A stretch of 64,000 bases of DNA from Thermosynechococcus sichuanensis E542 (GCF_003555505.1 NZ_CP032152.1:1466001-1530000), one strand, 5' to 3'; shown: positions 35,800 to 45,960, counted from the first letter of the stretch. Notes: a model not told the origin generated them from the sequence alone. Translations and numbers: made by a program.

Positions 35800-37386
35800 T
35801 CAACGCAATTGGGTGACGATTTGATTATTGATGAGACGCTCTTGGGTCAGCAAGTCATCAACCGTAACCCGCAGTTGGCGATCGCCATCCACTTGGAAGA
35901 GAACCCGAATGCGATCGCTCCCCGGATAGCCGGGGGGATCCAGCTTGGCAAGGGTTTTGCCCTGGGGGGTGTCATTGAGGGGTTGCACGGTGCGTTCACC
36001 GGCACTGCGGGTAATTAGGCGATCGCCATCAAAAAAGATCTCCACACCCCCTTGCTCATCCCCCAGTTCGCCAATTACCAGTTCAATACTGGGTTGCCCC
36101 TCCGTCGAGGCGCCTAAAATTAACTCCACCGGTTCGCCCATGGGGTAGGGTTGTCCCCGCTGGATAATGGGGTGCCAGCCATGACGGTTGAGCTTCGCAT
36201 CCCAAAAGCGAATGCCGTAGCTGTGGTAGAGAAAATCCTTGAGATGCAGCCCTTGGGTTACTGCCAGAGCACCCATGGCCACCGCTGTAAAGGGCTGTTG
36301 GCCGTTGATCTTTGTGGCGTCAAAATACTCAGCCACCCATTTTTGCACCGCTGGAATTTGTGTGGTTCCCCCCACTAAGAGAACGGCATCGATATTGTCG
36401 GGGGTGATCCCTTGGCGGCGTGCCTGTTGTAGCACCTGGGTGAGGGCATCATCGAGGCGTTGAAAAAACTGCTGCTGGCGGAGAATCTCCTCCAGTTCGG
36501 GCCGTTCGAGACGCAGTTCAAGGGTGGTGAAGGTTTCGCTGTCAAAGTACACCTCTTGGGCGTAGGGCTGCTGTGAGAGTTGAATTTTTAAGCGCTCGGC
36601 AAGGCGCAGCAGCAGGCTATTGGCGGTCATCCCCCGCTTCACCCACTCATCCACAATCCAGTGGTCAATATCGGTGCCCCCTAAATTCAAGCCTGCTTTG
36701 GCAATCACCCGCGCTGTCCGAGGCCGTTGGTTGTCGCTCGAGGTCCGATCGCCCCACTTGAGAATAAATCCCAAGGGACGGCTTTGGCGTTGATCGGTCT
36801 TGAGTTCCACAAGGGAGAGATCGAGGGTGCCGCCGCCAAAATCAATCACCAAAATCAGGGGGCGATCGGCCACACCATAGCCCAAAGCCGCAGCCGTGGG
36901 TTCATCCAAGAGGCGAATTTGCTGAATGGCAAACCCCTCACACACCTGCAACAGCCAACTGCGATAGGTTTCAAAACTATCTACCGGCACTGTGAAAATC
37001 AACCCCTGCTCGACATCGCCGCCGCTAGTGTGTTTTAGTTCTTTCAACAGCGCTTGCAAAAACCATGTGCCAATGGTTTCAAAGCTCAAAGCACAGCCAT
37101 CCAGCGCCGGTAAATAGCCCTGTACCGTAGCGCCAATACCGCGCTTGAACCGCGAGAAAAAGCGGCGATCGCCCACGACATCAAACCCGCGATCGCGCAC
37201 CTGCTGCCCCACCACCACAAGGGGGACACTAGCATCCTCCACATAGGCCAAGCTAGGAATGAGGGCAGGCACCTCCCCAAACCCCACCGAGAGTCCAGAG
37301 AGGGTTACCGCTTCCGCTGCTTGGCTGGCATAATTCCACCGCGCCACCAACGTATTACTGGTTCCAAAATCAATTGCGTAGGTCAC
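35800..37386 (-). CDS. Hsp70-family protein without the usual lid region
   Basis: 528 residues. The nucleotide-binding domain shows the phosphate-1 loop YAIDFGTSNTLVARW, the phosphate-2 region VIDFGGGTLDLSLVELK and the adenosine motif VLLVGGTTQIPAVQKWV. A short beta-rich substrate-domain-like segment follows (VELILGASTEGQPSIELVIGE, LFQVDGDRQLRVTVDDL), and the lid helices of DnaK are absent. Such shortened Hsp70-like proteins are common in cyanobacteria and their clients are not known. Divergent from hemH across a 120-base promoter region. Confidence 0.88.
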   Translation of the reverse strand: MTYAIDFGTSNTLVARWNYASQAAEAVTLSGLSVGFGEVPALIPSLAYVEDASVPLVVVGQQVRDRGFDVVGDRRFFSRFKRGIGATVQGYLPALDGCALSFETIGTWFLQALLKELKHTSGGDVEQGLIFTVPVDSFETYRSWLLQVCEGFAIQQIRLLDEPTAAALGYGVADRPLILVIDFGGGTLDLSLVELKTDQRQSRPLGFILKWGDRTSSDNQRPRTARVIAKAGLNLGGTDIDHWIVDEWVKRGMTANSLLLRLAERLKIQLSQQPYAQEVYFDSETFTTLELRLERPELEEILRQQQFFQRLDDALTQVLQQARRQGITPDNIDAVLLVGGTTQIPAVQKWVAEYFDATKINGQQPFTAVAMGALAVTQGLHLKDFLYHSYGIRFWDAKLNRHGWHPIIQRGQPYPMGEPVELILGASTEGQPSIELVIGELGDEQGGVEIFFDGDRLITRSAGERTVQPLNDTPQGKTLAKLDPPGYPGSDRIRVLFQVDGDRQLRVTVDDLLTQERLINNQIVTQLR

Positions 37387-37506
37387 CGTTTGAACACACC
37401 AACAGCATTCTCTAATCCTTACCTTACCGAGATTTTCTCCCCCTGAGATCCTGAGAGTATGTCACAATAAGAAAGCGATCGCGAAAAGATTTAGGTGATT
37501 TTGGGA

Positions 37507-38673
37507 ATGGCGAGCCAAACAGGTGTACTACTTCTCAATTTAGGGGGACCGGATCGCCCCGAGGATGTGCGCCCCTTTTTGTACAACCTGTTCTCGGATC
37601 CCGAAATTATTCGCTTGCCCTTCCGCTGGCTGCAAAAGCCCCTTGCTTGGTTTATCTCCACGAGTCGCGCCCGTCGCTCCCAAGCCAATTACGCCCAAAT
37701 TGGTGGTGGTTCTCCCCTGCGGCGGATTACCGAACAACAAGCCCATGCCCTGAAGGATGCTCTAAACCGCATTGGTATTGAGGCCAATCTCTACATTGGC
37801 ATGCGCTACTGGCATCCTTTTACGGAAGAGGCGATCGCCCAAATCAAAGCGGATCGCATTCGCGATCTGGTAATTTTGCCCCTTTACCCCCAGTTTTCCA
37901 TTAGCACCAGTGGCTCCAGTTTTCGCCTCCTAGAGAGCCTGTGGAATCAAGACCCTGAATTGCAAAAAATTCGCTATACGCTGATCCCCTCTTGGTACAA
38001 CCACCCCGGCTATGTGGCGGCTATGGCGGACTTGATTCGCCAAGAATTAGACCAATGTCCCAACCCCGATGAGGCGGTGATTTTCTTTAGCGCCCACGGC
38101 GTTCCCAAAAGCTATGTCACCGAAGCGGGCGATCCCTACCAAGAGGAAATTGAAGCCTGCGTGCGGCTGATCATGGCCGCCCTGAATCGTCCCAATGCCC
38201 ATGTGCTGGCCTACCAAAGTCGCGTAGGGCCTGTGGAGTGGTTGCAACCCTACACCGAAGATGTCATTCCCGAATTGGCAGCTCAAGGGGTGAAAACCCT
38301 TGTTGTAGTGCCCATTAGTTTCATTTCAGAGCACATTGAAACCCTCCAAGAAATTGACATCGAGTACCGCGAGCTGGCTGAGGAAGCGGGGATTGAAGTG
38401 TTTCGGCGCGTGCCTGCCCTCAACGACCACAGTGGCTTTATTAGTGCCCTTGCCCAACTGGTGAAGGACGCCCTTGCCGCACCACCGCGTACCTTTGCTG
38501 AGGTGAATAAGTCCCGCAAGCGGGTGAAGCTCTATCCTCAAGAACGCTGGGAATGGGGCATGACCTCCGCTGCTGAACGCTGGAATGGACGCTTGGCAAT
38601 GCTCGGTTTTTTAGCCTTGATCATTGAGTTGATTAGCGGCCAAGGCCCACTGCACATGTTGGGACTACTTTGA
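37507..38673 (+). CDS. hemH: Ferrochelatase with C-terminal CAB domain
   Basis: 388 residues from the ATG at 37507. The chelatase core has [29 protein letters not shown], the metal-site His in [12 protein letters not shown] and [18 protein letters not shown]. After a linker the protein ends with [22 protein letters not shown], a single-helix chlorophyll-binding (CAB/Hli) motif typical of cyanobacterial and plastid ferrochelatase type II. The enzyme inserts iron into protoporphyrin IX at the membrane; the CAB helix is thought to link haem synthesis to chlorophyll-protein assembly. Confidence 0.96.
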   Translation: MASQTGVLLLNLGGPDRPEDVRPFLYNLFSDPEIIRLPFRWLQKPLAWFISTSRARRSQANYAQIGGGSPLRRITEQQAHALKDALNRIGIEANLYIGMRYWHPFTEEAIAQIKADRIRDLVILPLYPQFSISTSGSSFRLLESLWNQDPELQKIRYTLIPSWYNHPGYVAAMADLIRQELDQCPNPDEAVIFFSAHGVPKSYVTEAGDPYQEEIEACVRLIMAALNRPNAHVLAYQSRVGPVEWLQPYTEDVIPELAAQGVKTLVVVPISFISEHIETLQEIDIEYRELAEEAGIEVFRRVPALNDHSGFISALAQLVKDALAAPPRTFAEVNKSRKRVKLYPQERWEWGMTSAAERWNGRLAMLGFLALIIELISGQGPLHMLGLL

Positions 38674-38767
38674 AAAAATTCCGAGAAAAATTGCGGCTCC
38701 CGGGCGACAGGAATCTTAAAGTTTTCGATAAAATAGGGGGTAATCTCACTGGCAAAGGGCTATACCT

Positions 38768-39052
38768 GTGTCCGAATCGCCCCAACCGGAATTTGACAAA
38801 GAAAAATTCCTCTTCCCCACCAGCCGCTACCATGGTGCATTTACGCCGCAAAACTTGGCCTTTAATGCCAATTTGCAGGAATTTGCTCAGCGGGTGAGTT
38901 ATATTTGTGGTCTGGAAACGGGCGGTAAGATTAGTTCCGAGGAGGCCTACCATCAAATTAAGGCGCTTTGGAAGCAACTGAAGAAATCACGAGAGTTGCT
39001 CTTTGCCAGTGTTCCTCCTGAGGAGGATGCGGATAGCTCAGATATTGATTAG
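38768..39052 (+). CDS. Conserved small cyanobacterial protein
   Basis: 94 residues beginning with a GTG. The core FDKEKFLFPTSRYHGAFTPQNL and FNANLQEFAQRVSYICGLETGGKI, then EEAYHQIKALWKQLKKS, is a helical pattern I have seen in a small family restricted to cyanobacteria (perhaps DUF7219). The C-terminus is acidic. No catalytic motif is present. It follows hemH by 94 bases on the same strand. Function unknown. Confidence 0.75.
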   Translation: MSESPQPEFDKEKFLFPTSRYHGAFTPQNLAFNANLQEFAQRVSYICGLETGGKISSEEAYHQIKALWKQLKKSRELLFASVPPEEDADSSDID

Positions 39053-39068
39053 TTCTTGACTAGTTCTG

Positions 39069-39239
39069 ATGGCTCGCTTGGCACCGCCAACACTACTCTT
39101 AAGTTTGAGTACCGCTCCCTTTCTGGCGGCTTTGTGCCTAGGGCAGGGATTATGGCAGATGGGGTTGTCCTTGAGTGCAAGTAGCACTGAGTTGTTACGG
39201 GGCGATCGCCTACCCTTGGTCGAACAGGATGAGACCTAA
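39069..39239 (+). CDS. Small membrane-anchored protein of 56 residues
   Basis: An ATG at 39069 opens 56 codons to a TAA at 39237, filling the gap between the preceding gene and argC. The product has a hydrophobic N-terminal helix (about residues 8-30, with LLLSLSTAPFLAALCLGQGLW) and a polar C-terminus containing ELLRGDRLPLVEQDE. The pattern of one helix plus a short RGDRLP-type tail recalls small cyanobacterial proteins of unknown function. Its stop lies 3 bases before the argC stop on the other strand. Confidence 0.6.
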   Translation: MARLAPPTLLLSLSTAPFLAALCLGQGLWQMGLSLSASSTELLRGDRLPLVEQDET

Positions 39240-39242
39240 GTC

Positions 39243-40295
39243 CTAGGGATAAAAGGCCACTTGGGGTAAGCCCATCGTCTCTGGCCAGCCCATCATTAAA
39301 TTCAAACACTGCACGGCTTGGGAGGCCTGCCCCTTCATCAGGTTATCAATGGCGGACATGACAATAATGCGTCCAGTGCGCTCATCTACCTCAATGCCAA
39401 TAAAACAGGCATTGGTGCCCCAAGCCCATTTGGTCTGGGGATAGAGACCGGGGGGCAGGATATTGACCCAAGGGGAATGGCGATAAAAGGCTTGATAAAT
39501 CGTGATCAAATCTTCCCGCACCAGACCCGGATCCCGCAGTGTAGCATAGACGGTGGCCAAAATCCCCCGCGGCATGGGCACGAGGTGGGGCGTAAACTGC
39601 ACGAGAACACTTTGACCCGCCAAGTCACTACAGATGGCTTCAATTTCTGGAGTGTGGCGGTGGCGCGCCACATTGTAAGCAGCAAGGGAGTTGTCGGCTT
39701 CCGCAAGGAGGAGATTGATTTTGCCCTGACGTCCGCCGCCGGAGGTACCAGACTTAGCATCAATAATCGCCGTGTTCGGTTCAATCAGACCCTGCTTCAT
39801 CAGGGGTGCCAAGGCCAGCAAACTAGCGGTGGGATAACAGCCGGGACAGCCAATGAGGGAACTTTGGCGAATGCGATCGCGATAGAGTTCTGGTAACCCA
39901 TAGACCGCTTTTTGAGCCGTAGCTGCATCTTCCCGAGGTTCACCGTACCACTGGGTGTAGGTTTTCAAATCCTGAAAACGATAGTCTGCGGAGAGATCCA
40001 GCACTTTGCAGCCCTGCTCGAGAAGTTGCGGAGCAAGTTTGCAGGCAATGCCATTGGGTAGCGAGAGAAACACCACTTCGGCGCGATCGCGAATCACCTC
40101 CACGGATACGGGTTCCACCGTGAGATTCACCCGTCCCTGCAAATGGGGATATAGCTCTGTGTAGGGGCGACCGGCACTCCCCTCGCCACCAAGGTAGGTA
40201 ATCTCCACCTGGGGATGGTCAAGGAGTAAACGCACCAGTTGGACGCCCCCATAGCCAGAAGCTCCCACAATCCCCACCGTCACGCGATCGCCCAT
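39243..40295 (-). CDS. argC: N-acetyl-gamma-glutamyl-phosphate reductase
   Basis: 350 residues from the ATG at 40295; the frame is open upstream but the family starts at [23 protein letters not shown]. The NADP-binding loop is VGASGYGG, the catalytic Cys is in [15 protein letters not shown], and [14 protein letters not shown] and [17 protein letters not shown] are further family blocks. It makes N-acetylglutamate semialdehyde in arginine synthesis. Other arg genes are not in the window. The HPt gene lies divergently. Confidence 0.96.
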   Translation of the reverse strand: MGDRVTVGIVGASGYGGVQLVRLLLDHPQVEITYLGGEGSAGRPYTELYPHLQGRVNLTVEPVSVEVIRDRAEVVFLSLPNGIACKLAPQLLEQGCKVLDLSADYRFQDLKTYTQWYGEPREDAATAQKAVYGLPELYRDRIRQSSLIGCPGCYPTASLLALAPLMKQGLIEPNTAIIDAKSGTSGGGRQGKINLLLAEADNSLAAYNVARHRHTPEIEAICSDLAGQSVLVQFTPHLVPMPRGILATVYATLRDPGLVREDLITIYQAFYRHSPWVNILPPGLYPQTKWAWGTNACFIGIEVDERTGRIIVMSAIDNLMKGQASQAVQCLNLMMGWPETMGLPQVAFYP

Positions 40296-40498
40296 AGTGC
40301 CTCGATATTGCCGCTGTTGTTGGCCTAACCACTGCGATAGTGCCATTGAATCCCTTGTTTCGCCAAGGGGGCTAACCACGGTGATAAAGTTAAGAATTAT
40401 TACAAACTTCGCCTTGCGATTCCTCTCCTCATCCTTGAACAGCCCTAGGGGAGACAGGCTACAATAGCGACGAGGAACCTGTGGGGAATCAGGAGTCG

Positions 40499-40828
40499 AT
40501 GACATCGCCGATTGATTGGGATTATCTCGCTACCCTTTCGGGGGGCGATCGCGAGTTTGAATTGGAATTGCTGCAAACTTTTGTTGAGGATGCCCAAGAG
40601 CGCCTCCAGACATTGGCCAATGCTGTCAATCAAGGCAACATTGAGCAAATTAAGCGGGATGCCCACCATCTCAAGGGAGCCAGTGGTAATGTCGGCATTA
40701 CTGCTATGCAGACCGTAGCTGCCCAACTGGAACAATCCACAACCCCGGAAACCCTCGCCCAAGCAAAAACCCTAGTGGAAGAACTACAACGCCTGTTTGC
40801 CACCGTGGTTAGTGAGGTCTCCGCTTAA
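40499..40828 (+). CDS. HPt-domain phosphotransfer protein
   Basis: 109 residues from the ATG at 40499 (a GTG at 40481 is an alternative). The phospho-acceptor His lies in [17 protein letters not shown], the standard HPt signature, on a four-helix bundle beginning [17 protein letters not shown]. HPt proteins pass phosphate between response regulators in phosphorelays. No kinase or regulator is adjacent, so its partners are outside. A possible promoter has TTGAAC at 40435 and TACAAT at 40460, with a spacer of 19. DUF1995 follows after 5 bases. Confidence 0.9.
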   Translation: MTSPIDWDYLATLSGGDREFELELLQTFVEDAQERLQTLANAVNQGNIEQIKRDAHHLKGASGNVGITAMQTVAAQLEQSTTPETLAQAKTLVEELQRLFATVVSEVSA

Positions 40829-40833
40829 GACCC

Positions 40834-41532
40834 ATGTCGATCCTGCCCCCCGATAGTCTGGAGACTGCCCTCAGCCAAGCTCAACAGGCCACCCAAGCGG
40901 CGCTGCAAGCGGGTAAAAATCGCTTGCAAATTGAGATCTTGCTGCCGGATCTCAATGTGATGGCCTTTGCCGCTGGCTACCTTCCCCTCTTTGCAGAACT
41001 CGGTTCTGATCTCAAGGTCTTTTTTGCCGATGCTGGCTCTGCCGCCCTTGCCCGTCGCGAATGGGGTGAAACCACCTATAGTGTACGGGGCGTGAATGAA
41101 TTACTGACACCGATAGAAGCGAGCGATCGCGCCATTGTCATCGTCGCCCCAACCCCTGTAGAAGTCAACGCCATTGAGCAGATGTGTGAAACGGCGGGCG
41201 ATCGCCCCTTTATCCTTTTGAACCCAAGGCTGCAGGATGTGGCGGTCGTTGGTATTGGCTACGCTGGTCGGCGATTGCGGGAGCGTTTCTTGAACACCCT
41301 CGAACCCTGCTATTACCTGCGTCCCCTTGCAGAAACCATCATTCTCTGGCGTTGTTATCCGCAACCATGGCAAATTTGGCAGTACAGTGAAACAGCCCCC
41401 ACCTGTCTTGCAGAATTTGAGCAACGCCCCAGTAGGGAAGACATTGAGCGTGCCCTGATCCCCCAAGGGAAACCCCGTGGGCAGGGAGTGTTTAGTCGCT
41501 TAGGTGCCTTTTTGCGAGCACTTCAGAATTAG
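40834..41532 (+). CDS. DUF1995 (LPA3-like) protein
   Basis: 232 residues. The sequence from LPPDSLETALSQAQQATQAAL through LQIEILLPDLNV and IVIVAPTPVEVNAIEQ to FILLNPRLQDVAVVGIGYAGRRLRERF is the DUF1995 pattern, shared with the plant plastid protein LPA3, which helps photosystem II assembly. An alpha/beta Rossmann-like fold is likely. It is in an operon-like arrangement with the HPt gene. A role in PSII biogenesis is only inferred from the plant relative. Confidence 0.85.
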   Translation: MSILPPDSLETALSQAQQATQAALQAGKNRLQIEILLPDLNVMAFAAGYLPLFAELGSDLKVFFADAGSAALARREWGETTYSVRGVNELLTPIEASDRAIVIVAPTPVEVNAIEQMCETAGDRPFILLNPRLQDVAVVGIGYAGRRLRERFLNTLEPCYYLRPLAETIILWRCYPQPWQIWQYSETAPTCLAEFEQRPSREDIERALIPQGKPRGQGVFSRLGAFLRALQN

Positions 41533-41539
41533 CCAACCC

Positions 41540-42970
41540 CTAGGGGGTGCTCGGTTCAGGGTTACTGTTACTGACTGGCGGGGGTGACACTTCAGGCATT
41601 GCGTCTGTCGGTGGCGGTGAGGGGGTAGGTGGCGGTGGCGAGGGTTCAACGGTGACGGGGGGAGCGACGGGAGGCTCTGCGCTCCTTGGGGGCTTTGGGG
41701 ACTTGGGGGGTTTTGGAGACGGGGTCGGTGTTGGCTCTGGGGATGCTTCCTCAGGACTCGGGCTAGGGGTGGGCGTTTCTGTCGGCTCTGGGGTGGGCGT
41801 CGGTTCCGTAGGGGTGGGTTCCGGCTCTGGGGTCGGTGTCGGAGTGGGGGTGGGCGTCACTTCTACGGGTGGCACAAGGGTGGGCAAGGTGGGTGGAAAT
41901 TCCTGCTCCTGAGGACGCAGCGGAGGAGGGGTGACGGTGTCCACGGGTTGATTGCGTAGAAATAGCCCTAGGCCAACGCCCGCCAAGCTGCCAAAGATGG
42001 CTGTTCCCAATAGCCATAGCCACGGCAAAAAACTGCGTTGTTTGGGGGGAGCGACGACGGCTGTCCCCTCCCCTTGGGTATTTGCCAAGATAGTGGATCG
42101 GTGTTGCGGCATCACCGCTACGGTGGCTGTGGTTTGACGCGCCACGGACTGCCCCATGAGCAGTTGCAGCCACGCCCGCACCGTTTGGGGACGTTCGCGG
42201 ACATCCAAAGCCATTCCCGCTTCAATGGCATCAATGGTGCGCTGACTGAGATTGGGCTGAAATAGTCGTAAGTCCTCGAGAGGCACGCGATCGCGCAACA
42301 CCGAGGCCACAGGGGGACGTCCCGCCAAGAGGGCATAGAGCGTTGCCGCCAGAGCATAGACATCCGTTGCTGGCGTCCATTGGTGGCGGGGTAAATACTG
42401 TTCCACTGGCGCATACCCTGCTGAGAGCAGTCCCGTATTTGTTTCCGTGACCCCAGCGGTGTATTCACGGGCAATGCCAAAGTCAATCAGTACCACCTGA
42501 TCGGTGCCGTCCCGCAGCATGATATTGTCGGGCTTAACATCGCGGTGCAGCAGCCCGTGCTCATGCACCAATTCAAGGGCACTGGCCACTTGGCGAATAT
42601 AGTGAAGCGCTGTTTTTTCTGGTAGGGGGCCTTCCTCCTGAATCACCTGCGCCAATGTTCGGCCGGGGATATAGTCCATGACAATGAAGGGACGCCCCCC
42701 CTCAATAAAGCAATCACTGACACGCACAATGTGGGGATGATGAAACTGGGCAAGGCGTTGGGCTTCTTGGATAAACCGCTCCCCCAAATCATGAATGCGC
42801 TTGGGGGGTTCCTGCTGCAAGTTCAATGTTTTGAGCACTACCGGCTGATGGAGCAGGGTGTGGGTTGCGCGATAGGTGACACCAAAGCCCCCCTGACTCA
42901 AAAGGGCATCGAGGCGGTATTTACCCCCTTGGAGGGTTGTGCCCACACTAAGCAAACTGAGGGAGGACAT
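41540..42970 (-). CDS. Membrane Ser/Thr protein kinase with Pro/Thr-rich tail
   Basis: 476 residues from the ATG at 42970. The kinase domain (about 10-270) has the Gly loop LLSQGGFGVTYRA, the Lys in VVLKTLN, the catalytic loop LLHRDVKPDNIML and DFG in VLIDFGIAREY. One membrane helix follows (WLWLLGTAIFGSLAGVGLGLFL, about 325-347). The rest, about 130 residues, is a low-complexity tail rich in Pro, Thr and Glu (PTPTPTPTPEPEPTP), expected outside the membrane. This is the PknB/Spk-type layout without PASTA repeats. Targets are unknown. Confidence 0.92.
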   Translation of the reverse strand: MSSLSLLSVGTTLQGGKYRLDALLSQGGFGVTYRATHTLLHQPVVLKTLNLQQEPPKRIHDLGERFIQEAQRLAQFHHPHIVRVSDCFIEGGRPFIVMDYIPGRTLAQVIQEEGPLPEKTALHYIRQVASALELVHEHGLLHRDVKPDNIMLRDGTDQVVLIDFGIAREYTAGVTETNTGLLSAGYAPVEQYLPRHQWTPATDVYALAATLYALLAGRPPVASVLRDRVPLEDLRLFQPNLSQRTIDAIEAGMALDVRERPQTVRAWLQLLMGQSVARQTTATVAVMPQHRSTILANTQGEGTAVVAPPKQRSFLPWLWLLGTAIFGSLAGVGLGLFLRNQPVDTVTPPPLRPQEQEFPPTLPTLVPPVEVTPTPTPTPTPEPEPTPTEPTPTPEPTETPTPSPSPEEASPEPTPTPSPKPPKSPKPPRSAEPPVAPPVTVEPSPPPPTPSPPPTDAMPEVSPPPVSNSNPEPSTP

Positions 42971-42977
42971 AGGCACC

Positions 42978-43511
42978 CTAGGGACGCAATGGAGCAGACG
43001 GAGCAGAGGTTGGCAGCGGGGCTGACCGTTGAGTGAGCATCACCAAGCGATAGCCCAAATAGGCAGGTAAGGTTGCCATCATCATCAAGAGTATCACGGA
43101 CAACAAAGATTCCCATTCAAACCGAGACCCATAGTAGCTGCGGTAGGGATCGTAGTTGGCAGTGGGCTTAATTTTGTCCCGTAGTGCCATGGGGCGCTTA
43201 AAGCGCAATCGGCGATCGTCGAGCTTCTCAAATAAAATCCAACCCCCTTGGGCTTCCTCTTGGCAGACTTTGCGCAGGACAGCGGGATCATGAAATTGGT
43301 TGCGGCGCGATCGCAGGATTTTAAATTCCCAACCTCCCAGCTTGGGGGAGACTTGACGCTGTTCTTCTTTGGAAGGGTAGGTCGTCAACTGTTCCTCTTC
43401 TTCATCACGTTGTTGGCTAAGTTGCTCTTGCCAGCCCCACCACTGGTAGTAAAGCAGTGCTGACACACCGAGGCTACCGCTCATCAGGGATAATAACAGC
43501 ACTTCAGCCAT
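42978..43511 (-). CDS. Conserved membrane protein, unknown function
   Basis: 177 residues from the ATG at 43511. Two hydrophobic segments frame the protein: VLLLSLMSGSLGVSALLYY at the N-terminus and LLSVILLMMMATLPAYLGY near residue 145. Between them is a charged domain with WEFKILRSRRNQFHDPAVLRKVC and RFKRPMALRDKIKP. The pattern suggests a small hairpin-type membrane protein with a cytoplasmic domain. It ends 8 bases before the kinase start on the same strand. I do not recognise a named family. Confidence 0.75.
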   Translation of the reverse strand: MAEVLLLSLMSGSLGVSALLYYQWWGWQEQLSQQRDEEEEQLTTYPSKEEQRQVSPKLGGWEFKILRSRRNQFHDPAVLRKVCQEEAQGGWILFEKLDDRRLRFKRPMALRDKIKPTANYDPYRSYYGSRFEWESLLSVILLMMMATLPAYLGYRLVMLTQRSAPLPTSAPSAPLRP

Positions 43512-43565
43512 GGGGAATAGGGGCAAGCCTCTGTTGGGCGATCGTACCCAAAACGTTGATCCTCC

Positions 43566-44369
43566 TCAGGACAGATCACCCCCCTCCCCGCGGCGGACAA
43601 AGTGGCAAATGCCCCGTTCTGAGGCACTAATAAAGTCGCAAAACTCTTGAATCAGGGGATGGACAAACTGTTCCCGCAGGTGCTGCACGGCTTGGGAGGT
43701 GGTGAATTGGGAGCGGTAGAGAATATCTAAGGCCTTCTTCAAAAGCTGTCGCTCTTGAGCCGAAAAGCCCGCTCGCCGTAAACCCACGACATTTAAGCCC
43801 ATGATCGTATTGGTACTCAGACTACGGGTCATACAAAAGGGGGGCACATCTTTTTGAATGGCAGTGCCGCCGGAGAGCATGGCCAAGCGACCAATACGGG
43901 TAAATTGATGCACAAGGCAGTTACCGCTGATAAAGGCGCGATCGCCCACATGGGCATACCCAGCAATCAAGGTATTATTGGCGATCGTCACATGGTTTCC
44001 CACATAAACATTGTGCCCTAAATGACTGTGGGCCATCAGCAGACAATCATGCCCGACATGGGTGACGGTTTCTGGTTGGGTGCCGCGATGAATTGTCACG
44101 CCCTCGCGCAACGTACAGCGATCGCCAATGTGAACATAACTAATCCCCCCTTGATAAGCCACATCTTGGGGCAGATCGCCAATCACCGCCCCACTATGCA
44201 CTTTGCAGTTCTCGCCAAGGCGGGTATATCCCAACAGGGTGACATGGGGAGCCAACTGCGTACCGCGACCAATCTCCACCGTGGCTGCCACATAGCAAAA
44301 AGGACCAATCTCCACTTCTTCCCCAATGCGGGCACCCGCCTCAATCACTGCCGTGGGATGAACCGCCAT
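43566..44369 (-). CDS. lpxA: Acyl-ACP-UDP-N-acetylglucosamine O-acyltransferase
   Basis: 267 residues. The N-terminal two thirds are left-handed beta-helix hexapeptide repeats (IEAGARIGEEVEIGPFCYVA through YTRLGENCKVHSGAVIG). The catalytic His is in LLMAHSHLGHNVYVGNH, and the C-terminal helical part starts at GLRRAGFSAQERQLL. LpxA adds the first acyl chain to UDP-GlcNAc in lipid A synthesis and acts in the cytoplasm. Other lpx genes are not in the window. It follows the membrane protein on the same strand. Confidence 0.95.
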   Translation of the reverse strand: MAVHPTAVIEAGARIGEEVEIGPFCYVAATVEIGRGTQLAPHVTLLGYTRLGENCKVHSGAVIGDLPQDVAYQGGISYVHIGDRCTLREGVTIHRGTQPETVTHVGHDCLLMAHSHLGHNVYVGNHVTIANNTLIAGYAHVGDRAFISGNCLVHQFTRIGRLAMLSGGTAIQKDVPPFCMTRSLSTNTIMGLNVVGLRRAGFSAQERQLLKKALDILYRSQFTTSQAVQHLREQFVHPLIQEFCDFISASERGICHFVRRGEGGDLS

Positions 44370-44433
44370 GACATTCCTGCACGATTAGCTAAAGATTCTT
44401 AACATAAAAGAGATTAAGCGATTTTAATCCCCA

Positions 44434-45960
44434 ATGACGAACGACCTGCGGCAATATCTCCAGCTTTTAGAACAGCGGCAACAACTGCGCCGCATCCCTG
44501 TACCTGTTGATCCGGATCTGGAGATGGCGGAAATCTGTAACCGCCTGTTGGCTGCCGGCGGACCAGCGTTGCTCTTTGAAAATGTCATTGGCTCCCCCTA
44601 TCCCGTGGCCATTAATTTGCTGGGCACCGTCGAGCGGGTGTGTTGGGCCATGAACATGAACCACCCTTTAGAATTGGAGGCTCTCGGTGAAAAGTTAGCT
44701 AAGCTGCAACAACCCAAGCCGCCCAAAACCCTGAGTCAAGCCCTTGATTTTGGCAAAATTCTTTTTGATGTCGTCCGTGCCAAGCCGAGTCGGGATCTAT
44801 TGCCCCCCTGTCAGCAGGTCGTCATCAAAACTCCCGATTTGGATTTACGGCAACTGCCCCTGATTCGCCCCTACCCAAAGGATGCGGGCAAAATTATTAC
44901 CCTTGGTTTGGTCATTACCAAAGACTGTGAGACGGGCATTCCCAACGTGGGGGTTTACCGCTTGCAACTGCAATCCCCAACCACGATGACCGTGCATTGG
45001 CTCTCAGTGCGGGGCGGCGCCCGCCATCTCCGTAAAGCGGCTGCCCGTGGCAAGAAGTTAGAAGTGGCTGTGGCCTTGGGGGTGCATCCTTTGATCATCA
45101 TGGCAGCGGCAACGCCAATTCCCGTGGATTTATCCGAATGGCTCTTTGCCGGACTCTATGGTGGGGGCGGCATCCATTTGGCCAAGTGTAAAACCCTTGA
45201 TCTCGAGGTGCCGGCTCAGGCGGAATTTGTTCTTGAGGGTACGATTACCCCTGGTGAAGTTTTGCCCGATGGCCCCTGTGGCGATCACATGGGCTACTAC
45301 GGTGGTGTGGAAGATTCGCCAGTCATTCATTTCCACTGTCTCACCCATCGCCGCAATCCCATCTATCTCACAACCTTTAGTGGCCGCCCCCCCAAGGAAG
45401 AGGCCATGATTGCCCTTGCCCTTAACCGCATTTACACCCCGATTTTGCGGCAGCAGGTACCGGAGATTGTGGACTTCTTTTTGCCCATGGAAGCCCTTAG
45501 TTATAAAGCAGCAATTATTTCCATTGACAAAGCCTATCCCGGCCAAGCCCGCCGCGCTGCCCTCGCCTTTTGGAGTGCCCTGCCCCAATTTACCTACACC
45601 AAGTTTGTGATTGTCGTGGACAAAGAGATCAATATCCGTGATCCGCGTCAGGTGGTGTGGGCGATTAGCTCCAAAGTGGATCCCAGCCGCGATGTGTTTA
45701 TTTTGGGAGATACCCCCTTTGACTCCCTTGACTTTGCCAGCGAAAAAATCGGCCTTGGGGGACGCATGGGCATTGATGCCACCACGAAAATTCCGCCAGA
45801 AACAGACCATCCTTGGGGCGATCCTCTGACGTCAGATCCTGAGGTGGCACGGCGAGTCACAGAACGCTGGCAGGAATATGGCCTTGGCGATATTGACTTA
45901 ACAGCCGTAGATGCGACGCGGTTTGGCTATGAGCTAGACCCAGCCTTTCGTTGGCGATAA
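44434..45960 (+). CDS. UbiD-family decarboxylase
   Basis: 508 residues. Seen are the UbiD marks: the N-terminal GGPALLFENVIGSPYPVAINLLG, the prenylated-FMN and Mg region with LGLVITKDCETGIPNVGVYRLQ, the acidic-Gly block EGTITPGEVLPDGPCGDHMGYYGG and the C-terminal DFASEKIGLGGRMGIDATTK. These enzymes use prenylated FMN made by UbiX. In cyanobacteria a UbiD-type decarboxylase acts in plastoquinone synthesis on a 4-hydroxybenzoate-derived precursor, which is the likely role here. ubiX is not in the window. Confidence 0.93.
   Translation: MTNDLRQYLQLLEQRQQLRRIPVPVDPDLEMAEICNRLLAAGGPALLFENVIGSPYPVAINLLGTVERVCWAMNMNHPLELEALGEKLAKLQQPKPPKTLSQALDFGKILFDVVRAKPSRDLLPPCQQVVIKTPDLDLRQLPLIRPYPKDAGKIITLGLVITKDCETGIPNVGVYRLQLQSPTTMTVHWLSVRGGARHLRKAAARGKKLEVAVALGVHPLIIMAAATPIPVDLSEWLFAGLYGGGGIHLAKCKTLDLEVPAQAEFVLEGTITPGEVLPDGPCGDHMGYYGGVEDSPVIHFHCLTHRRNPIYLTTFSGRPPKEEAMIALALNRIYTPILRQQVPEIVDFFLPMEALSYKAAIISIDKAYPGQARRAALAFWSALPQFTYTKFVIVVDKEINIRDPRQVVWAISSKVDPSRDVFILGDTPFDSLDFASEKIGLGGRMGIDATTKIPPETDHPWGDPLTSDPEVARRVTERWQEYGLGDIDLTAVDATRFGYELDPAFRWR

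Noticed and set aside
41547..41912. Gly/Val-rich open frame on the plus strand
   Set aside because: It is the complement of the Pro/Thr-rich low-complexity tail of the Ser/Thr kinase.
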